Made by a program: the position numbers and the translations under genes. The notes beneath the pieces are model-generated. The model did not search any database. It saw nothing but the letters and a program-made list of their open reading frames with translations, and had not been told where the DNA came from. A stretch of 64,000 nt of DNA from Linanthus parryae. Its lineage: Eukaryota; Streptophyta; Magnoliopsida; Ericales; Polemoniaceae. This document shows positions 26,846 through 33,852 of this stretch, in pieces (position 1 is the stretch's first letter; each line of letters starts with the position of its first letter). The stretch covers positions 63,325,718 to 63,389,717 of the forward strand of contig JALGPY010000004.1 in NCBI GenBank assembly GCA_023055425.1, given 5' to 3'.

Positions 26846-29800
26846 TGGAGGGACTCGGAAGATAGAGTTGGACGAGGATAATGTTCTATTCTTTGTCTAT
26901 CTTTTCTTGTTCGAGGGCATAATTGTCTTTTCAGATAGGCAGTTAGGCTGTTAGTCTCAGTTGTTTAGAAGGGGTATACGTGATGATTTCCAGACAAGAA
27001 GGGGTGTAAGTGAAGATCTTCCTAAACTAAAGGGGTATAAATGAAATTTACCCGAAAAAATGTATTGTCAACACACACCTGCTGGAAGGGATTAACTAGT
27101 ATCGTTGTAAGACTTTGAGGGTGAAAACTACAATCTACCTTACTTTTAAGTACTAAATATGAATATTTATAAATGGACTAATTTAAAAGGCCCAACTATT
27201 GTGCTGTATACTTGATTAATAGAAAAGCCCGAAGCAAATAAGTCCACAGAGAAGGCCATTAGCACTTTTATAAAGAAGGGCATACTTGTGAAATCAAACA
27301 AATGCAATGGGTAATCTGGTAAAGATAGGCAAAAGAAGTGGGCATCTTCTTCAACAATTTCATGTTTAGACGCAGCCTTTCTCAGATTCAACCCTCATCT
27401 TTTTTCTTCTCCTTTCTTCCTGTAAATGACCCACTAATGCCCCAAAAACCCATCCTTCTTGTTACCAGTGAATAAGCAGCAGTGTCGGCAGTGCTCTCCG
27501 AGAACCCGCCACAGATCCCACACCCATACCCGTGTTGAATGGTACCGACCCGGTATGGCAGCATTTAGACGAGTCCAGGTAACGTAGTAAAAAAATAAAT
27601 AATGAAACTTAGGAAGACTGTCTGATTAAATAGCAGTCAAAGATAAGGTTCTGTTATAGTATTTGCAGATACAAGGTACTAGATAAAGGACAACTACGAC
27701 TAACCCTGGAGGTGGCAGTCTTGAATAGATGGACCTCTAAGTGCTGTACACAATTCTGAATCTTCTGTGCGTCCGCACAAGTTTGTTGCGTCAACTGCAT
27801 GAGTATTTGAAAACTAGAGGGACAACAGTTATTGTTAGTATCTTATAATGTGAAAAAGGATCACTAAGAACATCATAAAGGAGCATGAAATCATCCATTT
27901 CACACATACAGCGTCGGACAACCGACTCAAAGAATACCAGAAAATAAATGATGGCCACGGGAGCTGGGGAGCAAGATTTCATTCAAATATAAATACAGCC
28001 TCTCATACTTGATCAAACCAGATACAGCCACCACTGTCTCAATTGGCCAATTGCATAAGGGTCAACACAACTCAAAAGCTTAATACCAATTATTACCGCA
28101 GATAATAAGAGTTTCTTCAATTATCGAATTAAAATACCATATTATCCTTATTCCTAAGCATTCAATTCAGTGTTTCTAGTGCAGTTAGGAACAAGGCATT
28201 TTATGGCAAAACATACTAGAATACTAGATCCAATGCACACTGTTTCTAGACCAATTGATTGGTGAAAATAACATATTAATTTGACTTGGACTAATCTAAC
28301 CTTACAAACCTTACGAGTTCAGGCAGACCATCCAACTTTAAGAGGTCAACGAATTGCTAATTACTAAGAAAATCTTATGAAAACTGTTGTTTGAAGGCAG
28401 CCAACATATATATAATAGCCCTTACAGTTTCAATGCATTCGGACAAGAGATTCTTTTCCCCAAGGATCTAGTGCAGTTAGGAACAAGGCATTTTAAGGCA
28501 AGACATACTAGATCCAATGCACGGTGTTTCTGGACCATTTGATTGGTGAAAAAAACACAGTAATCTGACTTGCACTAATCTAACCTTACAAACCTTACAA
28601 GTTCAGGCAGACCATCCAACTGTAAGAGGTCAACGAGTTGCTAATTACTAAGAAAATCTTATGAAAACTATTGTTTGAAGGCAGCCAACATATATATAAA
28701 ATAGCCCTTATATTTTCAATGCATTTGGACACGAGATGCTTAGTAAATCAGTGCCTAGAAGTGACGTTACCATCATAGATTTCTGGAATTCAGCAGCTAA
28801 CGCTTACCTTGTGAAACAAATTTAAAAAAAGGCTTTTCATAATTTTATATGAAATTAAAGGGAAAACAACACCTAATGCGTTAACTTTACTCAGCTCTCC
28901 TTTGCAAATGATATTTCTATATCTATACATGATAATGAAACACAGCCATGGCACAAAGAGTAAAACTAGATCATGTAAGAATCATAAGTACGGGAATTAA
29001 TGGTGAAAAGGAATGACGCACATGCTGAATAATAGTAATTTTCTCTAGTAAATAAACTACCCATAACTGAAACTTCATAATGAGCTAATCATTTTACCAA
29101 ACAAACACACAATGGAGGGAAAAAACATTTGTGAACAATGCAAATAATATGGAAAAGCTAGAAAATTACGATTTTAAAAAAGACAGCAAATGGGAGGTGG
29201 GCAAACGAATCATCCTCTTCTACCTTTTCAACAATTCATTTGTATTATCACAATTATGAAACATGTATACATAGTTATCAAAGTTTGATACGTATCGTGT
29301 ATCGATAGTAGGATTTTTGTATCGTGTATCGTATCGTATCGCGTATCGGAACGATACGCATACCCTTCTTAAACCAACTTAAAAATATATACTGACCCTT
29401 GTAGTGAAGAGTTTATTTGTTGCATCTGGCATATACTAACCAGCACGTATTAACATTTTTGGTTTGCAGCTAGATTTATAGAGTCCCATAATAATGGGAT
29501 GTTAATATACTTTAGACTCATGTCCAATAATGAATCACATATTCACATTACATAAGTGAGAATAATAATGAATTAGAAGAATTGAGTGGACTATCAGTTA
29601 TATGTGGGGTATATCTATGTGGCATCGTTTTAGTAGTTAAATATTTTTGCTTATGTGTGGCAAAAGCACCCAATTAAATGAAACATAACTGGAATACTAA
29701 AGTTTGGGATCACTAATCAGTATTCACTATGAACTCAACCGTATTCCACTACAGTCATGTAAATAGAACAATTTCTATTCTATCTGGCATTTTATTCTTC

Positions 29801-30895
29801 AGTCTTTCACTTCTAAAGGCTAGATCAATTATCAAGAATTCAAGACAATTTGGTTTTTTTGACTAGCAAGATTGAGGCAAACCTAGAGATAGTAGGACCA
29901 TCTAACAATATATTCATATAATCCATGTAATACAAAGTTCTATATCAATAGGTTCTAACAAACCTAGACCAGTATCAGTTCTCAAACGTATCGTGTATCG
30001 CACGATACGTATCGTATCGGATGTGTATCGCTCGATACAGTTTGATACACTTTCATTAGCGATACAGTGAACGATACGTAACGCTGGTGGCATGTATCGT
30101 ATCGTATCGTACGATACGTATCGAGTATCGCCCGATACTGATAACAGAGCATGTATATGTACACTGAAAACGGGGAAACAGAATTTGCATTGTTAAACAA
30201 GTATGTTAGACCCTGAATTTCTGCAGTTGAATTCTTGTATACAAAAATATTTATAGATAAGGCAGACACCATTCACTAGGTGACCTCAATGTACTGGAAG
30301 AAAAAGAAAGACTCGTTGATTTAAGAAAAGCTTAAATCTGCCAAAGAGTAGGAACATGTTTTTACAGTTAACTAATACTCCATATTTTTGCACACAAGTT
30401 CTAATCTCAACCTCATGCAGAAGCTGATATACATGCCAAAAGGGGGCTCATTCAAATCAACCCCTTCACAAGTAAATACGGGGATGATAAATCTACCGAT
30501 TAAGATGCACTATCAGTTACAAAATCAGTACGCCCGTAAACCATATCACTTTCCCATTTTACCCTCTCCTTTCTCCCACTTCCAAACAACAGAAGTATGA
30601 CTACCTAGACCGACAGAAAAATAATATAGACGCAACAGAATGCTACATATCCCATGAGTAATATCAACTAAACAAACAGAAAGCTCAATGACATGTCTTA
30701 CATTTTCTCTTGAATGAACTTCCGTGGATATGACAACTCCGGTCCCATATTCATTGCATTACGGTGGCTGCCTAAACTTTGTCTCTGGTTGGGAACAGAG
30801 CTACCATTCTGCTGTACCAATCCAGGCATCTGAGAGCGCGCTTGATTAGGTACTTGTCCTGATATTTGTCCTGACATCTGTACGGGCAAGTTCAT
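3741..30895 (-). CDS. HAC1: p300/CBP-type histone acetyltransferase, HAC1-like, 16 coding exons
   Basis: Nuclear transcriptional coactivator that acetylates histone lysines from acetyl-CoA. Exons from the start: 30895-30702, 27813-27705, 24956-24659, 24564-24121, 23999-22210, 20448-20152, 20075-19797, 19164-19036, 18819-18619, 18437-18295, 18183-17871, 15085-14946, 7022-6944, 6832-6443, 4414-4197, 3855-3741. All introns are GT-AG and every phase joins, giving 1713 codons including TGA; Arabidopsis HAC1 is about 1.7k residues. Domain order is the plant HAC order: KIX-like N terminus (about 58-120), Gln/Ser-rich linker, TAZ1 (about 666-740), PHD-like Cys/His region (about 960-1075), CBP-type HAT core (about 1135-1400), ZZ (about 1419-1465), ZZ (about 1540-1585), TAZ2 (about 1603-1690). 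The start was chosen because [17 protein letters not shown] matches the family N terminus. No frame break is seen. The exon 3 donor is uncertain by 3 bases. Paralogue identity within the HAC1/HAC5/HAC12 group cannot be settled here. Confidence 0.95.
4415..6442. other. HAC1 intron 14
   Basis: Apart from the RTE-type LINE remnant at about 5100-5376 (listed separately), I see no gene or complete element. The sequence is AT-rich. Confidence 0.6.
5100..5376 (-). pseudogene. RTE-type LINE reverse-transcriptase remnant
   Basis: Translating the minus strand across frames gives fragments matching RTE-clade LINE reverse transcriptase: a [14 protein letters not shown] segment, a FVNDIV segment where the catalytic FADD box would be, [10 protein letters not shown] and then a [15 protein letters not shown] stretch. 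Stops and frameshifts break it, and the catalytic Asp pair is reduced to N-D. It lies antisense to nothing and in sense with HAC1, inside intron 14. A fossil copy. Confidence 0.65.
6443..6832 (-). CDS. HAC1: HAC1 coding exon 14 (second ZZ zinc finger)
   Basis: 390 bp, acceptor CTCTGCAG, donor TCTCAG|GTAAGG. It contains the near-invariant plant HAC block [18 protein letters not shown], then [17 protein letters not shown], then the second ZZ finger beginning at C1540 ([11 protein letters not shown]...[17 protein letters not shown]...HPHKL). ZZ fingers are protein-binding zinc modules. Confidence 0.94.
6944..7022 (-). CDS. HAC1: HAC1 coding exon 13 (end of first ZZ finger)
   Basis: A 79-bp exon that is easy to miss. 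Acceptor CTTACAG|G, donor CGTCAG|GTAGTC. It encodes [18 protein letters not shown] and then KDKHLLRQ, completing ZZ1 (CY...ERHP). It is the downstream neighbour of the largest intron, 7023-14945. Confidence 0.9.
7781..9110 (-). mobile_element. Old TRIM retrotransposon, split by a hAT insertion
   Basis: On the minus strand this has the same layout as the intact TRIM at 20711-21305: a 5' terminal repeat (9110 to about 8937), a TTGGTATC primer-site-like start, an internal segment with CAGCAGGTG and GGCACTCTCACAAAA, a GGGGGAGCATG run, and a 3' terminal repeat (about 7950-7781, ending CCAAACA). Target duplication is 4 of 5 bases (CTTTC 7776-7780, CTTCC 9111-9115). Without the 781-bp hAT insert it measures 549 bp, against 595 bp for the intact relative. 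No coding capacity. The terminal repeats have diverged clearly, so it is older. Confidence 0.8.
8045..8825. mobile_element. hAT-like element inside the old TRIM
   Basis: 781 bp with inverted ends TAGGGATGRCAA. The flanking 8-mers are CCCGGAAG (8037-8044) and CCAGGAAC (8826-8833), 6 of 8 identical, consistent with an aged hAT target duplication. Subterminal GGATCCGA/TCCGATCC motifs occur in both orientations. No transposase frame. The TRIM internal sequence resumes exactly across the insertion, which confirms the boundaries. Confidence 0.8.
10244..12670. mobile_element. Mutator-like element with long inverted repeats (possible Pack-MULE)
   Basis: 2427 bp flanked by a perfect 9-bp direct repeat ATTATAATA (10235-10243 and 12671-12679), the duplication size typical of Mutator transposons. 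The ends are long imperfect inverted repeats of about 100 bp: GGGTAAAAGACATTTTCA on the left, GGGTCAAAGACATTTTTC on the right-end minus strand. Each continues through CCCCCTGATTT and ACATTTTGCACC. No transposase frame is visible. The interior is more GC-rich than its surroundings and includes a leader-like stretch on the minus strand (about 12490-11790) and a CCACCA-rich tract (10500-10680), so captured gene pieces are possible but unidentified. A second element is nested at 10824-11460. Confidence 0.88.
10824..11460. mobile_element. hAT-like element nested in the Mutator-like element
   Basis: 637 bp with inverted ends CTATGTTGC and flanking 8-mers CTTTTAAC (10816-10823) and CGTTTAAC (11461-11468), 7 of 8 identical. 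Subterminal direct repeats of GGAAACGG and GAGACGG type match the style of the element at 15863. No coding frame. It sits wholly within the Mutator-like element, so it inserted later or was carried with it. Confidence 0.75.
14050..14420 (-). pseudogene. RTE-type LINE C-terminal remnant
   Basis: The minus strand read across frames gives the C-terminal signature of RTE-clade LINEs: [15 protein letters not shown], then [19 protein letters not shown], then IRTLSW, and further on [11 protein letters not shown], corresponding to the family blocks VICD..VP.KLKGKFY, LYGTECWAVKK and RENRLRWFGHV. Several stops and frameshifts. Probably the same family as the fragment at 5100-5376. Family assignment is from recognised motifs, not a search. 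Confidence 0.7.
14946..15085 (-). CDS. HAC1: HAC1 coding exon 12 (first ZZ zinc finger, main part)
   Basis: 140 bp with acceptor TTTTCCAG and donor GACAA|GTAAGA. Encodes [21 protein letters not shown] followed by the ZZ finger pattern C..C....W.C..C..F.LCD. The last ligands (CY...H) come from exon 13, 7.9 kb away, with the joining codon AA|G = Lys. Confidence 0.92.
15863..16304. mobile_element. hAT-like element with ACGGATACGG subterminal repeats
   Basis: 442 bp. Inverted ends CTAAGAAGCA (left) and CTAGGAAGCA (right, minus strand). Flanking 8-mers are ATTTTAAT (15855-15862) and ATTTTATT (16305-16312), 7 of 8 identical. Subterminal sequence repeats CACGGATACGG and GTGTCCGA motifs. No frame. 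Related in design to the element at 10824. Confidence 0.78.
17179..17435. mobile_element. Stowaway-like MITE
   Basis: About 257 bp bounded by TA dinucleotides. The left end TACCCTCTCCTGTCC and the right end on the minus strand (TACTTCCTCCATCC) both resemble the plant Stowaway end TACTCCCTCCGTCC. The interior is AT-rich and has no frame. The ends are diverged, so this call is moderate. Confidence 0.55.
17871..19164 (-). CDS. HAC1: HAC1 coding exons 8-11 (acetyltransferase core)
   Basis: Exons 19164-19036, 18819-18619, 18437-18295 and 18183-17871 encode the CBP/p300-type HAT core. Conserved segments are [80 protein letters not shown] and REWYLSML. W1265 (in IWACPP) and Y1296 (in EWY) sit where p300 has the lysine-tunnel Trp1436 and the proposed catalytic Tyr1467, so activity is expected. 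Intron 8 contains a decayed duplicate of the end of exon 8 (see repeat at 18937-19083). Confidence 0.94.
18937..19083. repeat. Tandem duplication of the exon 8 end, second copy decayed
   Basis: 18937-18998 (in intron 8) repeats 19023-19083 (end of HAC1 exon 8 plus the start of its intron) with roughly 85% identity by eye and an 86-bp offset. In the intronic copy the position equivalent to the splice donor reads GGAATGC instead of GGTATGC, so GT has become GA, and small changes break the reading frame. The functional exon 8 boundary is the copy at 19036. Confidence 0.85.
19797..20448 (-). CDS. HAC1: HAC1 coding exons 6 and 7 (PHD-like Cys/His region)
   Basis: Exon 6 is 20448-20152 and exon 7 is 20075-19797, separated by a 76-bp intron. 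The zinc-ligand series runs [23 protein letters not shown], then [15 protein letters not shown] and YTCPNC. This is the strongly conserved PHD-like module between TAZ1 and the HAT core of plant HACs. The joint E-E-A|W-V-Q-C matches the family. Exon 7 ends with [15 protein letters not shown] and a charged helix entering the acetyltransferase domain. Confidence 0.93.
20449..22209. other. HAC1 intron 5
   Basis: Holds the intact TRIM at 20711-21305. The remaining sequence, 21311-22209, is AT-rich with nothing recognised. Confidence 0.6.
20711..21305 (+). mobile_element. Intact TRIM (terminal-repeat retrotransposon in miniature)
   Basis: 595 bp with two 170-bp terminal repeats (20711-20880 and 21136-21305) that begin TGTTGGGTATC and end CTACA or CCAACA. 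They differ at about four positions. A perfect 5-bp target duplication CGTAC lies at 20706-20710 and 21306-21310. Just inside the left repeat is TGGTATCAAGAGCC, close to the primer site for initiator tRNA-Met, and just before the right repeat is a purine run GAAGGGGGAGAT acting as polypurine tract. The internal part is only about 255 bp and codes for nothing recognisable, so it depends on other elements for movement. Confidence 0.93.
22210..23999 (-). CDS. HAC1: HAC1 coding exon 5 (linker and TAZ1 zinc finger)
   Basis: The largest exon, 1790 bp, residues 350-945. The first half is Ser/Gln-rich linker. Residues about 666-740 form TAZ1: [34 protein letters not shown] provide the His/Cys zinc ligands. 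TAZ domains bind transcription-factor activation segments. The exon ends with the conserved [15 protein letters not shown] and LRQWVGQ motif preceding the PHD-like region, at donor CAG|GTCAGT. Confidence 0.93.
24121..24956 (-). CDS. HAC1: HAC1 coding exons 3 and 4 (Ser/Gln-rich N-terminal linker)
   Basis: Exon 3 (24956-24659) completes the KIX-like region and then becomes Ser-rich, with a MIPTPGLP motif. Exon 4 (24564-24121) repeats the theme (MIPTPGFN) and is Gln/Ser/Gly-rich. Such MIPTPG motifs are characteristic of plant HAC N termini, and the region is probably disordered. The exon 3 donor could be GTACTT (exon end 24659) or GTGGTA (exon end 24662), which changes the protein by one glycine. 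I prefer the first. A short A-run followed by TA repeats lies in the intron at about 24606-24630. Confidence 0.88.
25889..25925. repeat. Poly(A) run, 37 A
   Basis: A homopolymer of 37 A inside the second Mutator-like element, preceded by cDNA-like sequence (GCAGAAATCATATTAC). It may be a retrocopied tail or simple expansion. I cannot tell which. Confidence 0.9.
26799..26841. repeat. GA microsatellite
   Basis: About 21 GA units inside the second Mutator-like element. Confidence 0.9.
27705..27813 (-). CDS. HAC1: HAC1 coding exon 2 (KIX-like helix)
   Basis: A small 109-bp exon with acceptor CCCTCTAG and donor AGG|GTTAGT. It encodes residues 65-101, including IFQILMQ and the conserved [14 protein letters not shown]. 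Together with the start of exon 3 ([17 protein letters not shown]) it resembles the p300 KIX helix bundle that binds activation domains. That similarity is pattern-based and not tested. Confidence 0.88.
28175..28742. repeat. Two-copy tandem duplication, about 290 bp per unit
   Basis: 28175-28455 and 28467-28742 are near-identical copies, about 90% by eye, each starting TCTAGTGCAGTTAGGAACAA and ending near TCAATGCATT.GGACA. They sit inside HAC1 intron 1. They carry no frame and no transposon ends, so this looks like a plain segmental tandem duplication. Confidence 0.9.
29278..30145. repeat. Segment bounded by GATACGTATC palindrome clusters
   Basis: Two clusters of GTATCG/CGATAC units lie at about 29285-29355 and 29985-30140. 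Outermost motifs are inverted: GTTATCA on the left and TGATAAC on the right. The clusters can fold into strong hairpins. The layout resembles a hAT-like MITE with repeated subterminal binding sites, but no clean target duplication was found. Confidence 0.5.
30702..30895 (-). CDS. HAC1: HAC1 coding exon 1
   Basis: Encodes residues 1-64 plus two bases of codon 65. It starts at ATG 30895-30893 and ends at donor AAAAT|GTAAGA. The Met/Gln/Pro/Ser-rich beginning with the repeated (S)GQ.SGQVPNQ pattern is typical of plant HAC proteins. The last residues (RKFIQEK) begin a KIX-like helix that continues in exon 2. Joining to exon 2 restores K-I-F-Q, which supports the splice choice. Confidence 0.9.
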
Positions 30896-30958
30896 CTTTC
30901 TCCAGTATAATTCAGATTACTACGTCTCGCATAACTTGGGGTTTCCCAAAATGGCATT
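30896..30958 (-). other. HAC1 5' UTR segment next to the start codon (predicted)
   Basis: A splice acceptor TTTCCATGTAG lies on the minus strand with its AG at 30960-30959, giving a leader segment of 63 bases before the ATG. It would join the upstream noncoding exon at 33289. Predicted from splice signals only. Confidence 0.5.
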
Positions 30959-33288
30959 CTACATGGAAACCAAATACACATTAAAGTTGAATAATGCTTC
31001 TCCACCCATTCGTTAACTATTACGAAAAAAATCAAGATCTACATACACTTAAGGGTTTGTCACGGACTTGTCATTTATCATATGATGAGGGAGGGAAAAG
31101 GTCCAAAAGCATAAGTATAGCAAACATAATTCGTTGTAGTGGAAGTGGGGGGGGGGGGGGGGGGGGGGGGGGGTTTACAGTAGTTCGATGCATACCTTAT
31201 GCACAGACAATACACAATTAATATAGCATTTTTTTCCAAACCTCGTAGTCTACAAAAGCAACAGAACAAGCCTGGTCATTTTTAAGTTTCATAGACATCA
31301 AAAAAATTACCGTCCAACAATAGTTCAATGCACACCTTATGCACAGAGTACGCAATGAATATAGCATTTTATTACAGAACCTCGTAGTCTACAAAGGCAA
31401 CAACAAGCCTGGTCATATTTAATTCCACAAATTTCCCGATTGACAAAATCCTAGTCTAAGCTTCTCCAACAAGGAATCATGGACACCATTCTTCATCCAG
31501 ACTCCATCTCATGAATAAATCATGCTGAAAGAATTAAAACAACCAATATACTTGGTCAGTTTTATAACAACTGATCCAATCATTTGTCAAAATTGTGTCG
31601 AAATGTTATCTTTATGAGAATTTTGAATTCAAACTAAAGGATGATCTGGATTCAGGACTTATATACTCCTGACAATATTTTGTATAAATTTCAGAAGAGA
31701 GAAATGGTAGCAAAAAAATAACAAAAGCATAAACAAAAACTCGATCTCGAAAACAAAACCAAAACCAGAAACAGAAACAAAACATAACAAAACTGGAAAA
31801 GAAAACGAAAACAAAAAAACACAAAACACAAAACACAACAAAAAACAAAAAACAAAAAACATCGATAGTGAGTGAGGAATTAGATCAAGAAACCTTTTAC
31901 ATTTTCCCAGGTACATATAATAAACTGCATTGAGCAGCTACCCATCTAATCATAATTAAACTCCTGTTCCAATTATCATTTGAGATGCACTATTGCCTAT
32001 CTATACATTCTTTCTCTTTACTAATCCCTAAGATCATGGTTCTAGGAAGAGTATCTGTGTAGCGGTTGCGGTCGTAGAGTAGTAGTATCAGATAATCAGA
32101 CACACTGTGATTGGAATCGGTAACCGAAGACGTGAATATTCAGAATGTTGAAAAATGCTACTACAAGAAAAGGGCTCTTACAACCATATTTTGAACATGT
32201 TTATATGTTTAGCTTCCTTTTATAGATGTAGCTCCTAAAGATTAAGCAAACACAAAGATAAGGTTTTTAAGATTTAATCTTCACACAATACATATCCCTT
32301 TTTTATTCTTGTTTCTTTAAGCAAATATCAGTGGTATCAGCCATTTTGACAGAATTTTGGAGACATAATGCTTTCTGTTCGCCGATTCCTCGTATCAGTG
32401 TGATCCACACCTTAGGACTCCAGTGTATTGGCTTCGCCACTGACTTTCCTGAATGCATCAGCTATGACATTACATAATGGCTGATTCTTAGAACCACGCA
32501 TACAATATAGCTATTCACTGACATAATGTTAGAATGGAAGACTTTAATGCTGACTAGCTGGAGGCTACTTTTATATAAGATCTTCATATATGGGATGTTA
32601 AACTGAAAGAGAAAGAAAAAAGGCACTACATGTGCCATAACTTGACCACGACTCTGAGATCAGAAAGAAAATGAGCTCCATCACGATATGAGATCCTTGT
32701 ATACATGTGGGTGGGTGGATGGGTGGGTGACAAAACTACCTTCTAATAAAATGCTTGAAACAGATGGAACCGGCTATTTCCGTAATCAGTCGGTGAAAAG
32801 AGCCATAATAAACGGAGCAACACGACCCTATTTGAATGATACTTTCACGTGCTTGACAACTAAGCTATGTAAAAATCCTAACAAAATGTGCCTAGAGAAA
32901 AAGTGTGTATACTGCCACTAGACTCATTACAAAGAAAACTAGATTATACCAGTGAATTAACGCAGTTTTGCACTAGAACTATTTCGATAACATTATTTCA
33001 GAATCATGGGACAAAATCTTAAGGGTGGCATATCATCAGATTCTCTTAGAGAGTTCTACATTAGACTAACTGATGCTGATGAGCAAAACAAAAGGGTTTG
33101 ATCGGCAATCCAATCCACAAGGACAGAAAGTCAATCATACATTGACGCACCAACAGTCTCCACATATACAAATAAGACCAATTTTTTGGTGGGAATTTTA
33201 GTCAAAACCCTAGAACCCTGAGTCCAGACCAAACCCAAATATCAAAACCCACCAGAATGCAAACCCTAATTGAAAAAAGGCACCTTAC
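30959..33288. other. Predicted HAC1 leader intron
   Basis: About 2.3 kb with no coding frame. Contains a G27 run at 31147-31173, a two-copy tandem duplication at 31177-31423 and a C/A-rich tract at about 31690-31860. It is an intron only if the predicted leader exons are right. Confidence 0.45.
31147..31423. repeat. G27 homopolymer and two-copy tandem duplication
   Basis: 27 consecutive G at 31147-31173, followed by two copies of a roughly 107-bp unit (31177-31283 and 31318-31423), each containing GCACA/ACCTTATGCACAGA and CCTCGTAGTCTACAAA. The homopolymer length is prone to assembly error. Confidence 0.85.
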
Positions 33289-33560
33289 CCAGTAGAGGAA
33301 AGGCGTCAATTGATGGAGGTACGAAGCTCCAGAGCGACGATCGGAGCTTATCCCGACGGCAGATGGAGTGTGGTTTGATTGGTTGGAAGACGATTGGAGT
33401 TGGGACTGGGGTTCGAAAAGGCGTCAGAAGAAGGCAAAGTCAGACGAAAAGACGAGTTTTTGCAGCGTAACTCGAGAAGAAGAGCAGCAAATTGGGGGTG
33501 GGAGAAGCGGAAACAGTCGTTTCTGTTTGAGGTGTACGGAGAGTCAAAATCTGGGGGAGT
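33289..33560 (-). other. Predicted HAC1 noncoding first exon (leader copy A)
   Basis: On the minus strand this is GC-balanced, C/T-rich leader-type sequence ending at a strong donor CTACTGG|GTAAGGTGCC (exon end 33289). No ATG-initiated frame matches HAC1, so it would be untranslated. The right edge (transcription start) is a guess: an AAT microsatellite begins at 33611. An almost identical copy lies at 36855-37130. Confidence 0.5.
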
Positions 33561-33609
33561 ATTCCTTATGTTACTGTTCTCTTCTTCTTTTTCTTTTTTT
33601 CTTTTTCAC

Positions 33610-33610
<1 letters not shown>

Positions 33611-33641
<31 letters not shown>

Positions 33642-33658
33642 TTATATTAATAAGTTCC

Positions 33659-33695
<37 letters not shown>
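33611..33695. repeat. AAT microsatellite (duplication copy A)
   Basis: Two AAT arrays split by a short TTATATTAATAAGTTCC spacer. The equivalent in copy B (37190-37311) is longer, so the arrays changed after the duplication. Confidence 0.93.
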
Positions 33696-33696
<1 letters not shown>

Positions 33697-33852
33697 GGTT
33701 TTAATCATAGTCTTAAAAACTAGCCCGACGTTGAACCCGTGAGGCATCAGCTTGAGGTTCAATTGGTTGAACCGCACGTTTTTTGTTACATATAATTATA
33801 TATTTTTTGTGTAAATATATTATAACATAACTGAAATATAAATTGGAAGTTT

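Larger units (their letters stand above)
25469..27052. mobile_element. Mutator-like element 2, long inverted repeats
   Basis: About 1584 bp. The left end GGTAAATTTCACTTA and the right end on the minus strand (GGTAAATTTCATTTA) continue as inverted repeats through GAAGATCTTCACTTACACCC and CCCCTTCTTG for roughly 80 bp. The target duplication is unclear: GAATGTAT on the left and AATGTAT a few bases beyond the right end are candidates. The interior has a 37-bp A run (25889-25925), a GA microsatellite (26799-26841) and unassigned gene-like GC content. No transposase. Possibly another DNA-capturing derivative. Confidence 0.7.
24957..27704. other. HAC1 intron 2
   Basis: Contains the second Mutator-like element (25469-27052). 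Sequence at 25206-25340 is rich in GGATACGG-like motifs and may be a decayed hAT-like end. 27053-27704 has nothing recognised. Confidence 0.55.
27814..30701. other. HAC1 intron 1
   Basis: Contains a tandem duplication (28175-28742) and a segment with GATACG-rich ends (29278-30145). The remaining parts, 27814-28174, 28743-29277 and 30146-30701, are AT-rich with nothing recognised. Confidence 0.55.
33045..33852. repeat. Tandem segmental duplication, copy A (left part)
   Basis: Begins CTTAGAGAGTTCTACATTAG and carries the predicted HAC1 leader exon, an AAT microsatellite (33611-33695) and a flank ending AATTGGAAGTTT. It matches copy B from 36619 at about 96-97% over the first 570 bp. The copy is interrupted by a LINE at 33853 and resumes at 35633-35813. 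Confidence 0.9.

Noticed and set aside
25206..27585. Larger hAT-like element enclosing the second Mutator-like element
   Set aside because: Ends GTTGCCCGGACTCG and GTTACCTGGACTCG look partly inverted, but no 8-bp duplication is present and the internal sequence does not match a family I recognise.
29985..30140. CRISPR-like array of short repeats
   Set aside because: The GTATCG units are irregular, overlapping palindromes without uniform spacers, in a plant intron.
33270..33723. Plus-strand frames over the HAC1 leader, repeated at 36935-37246
   Set aside because: They are antisense to a predicted untranslated exon, run into AAT repeats, and exist twice only because the DNA is duplicated.
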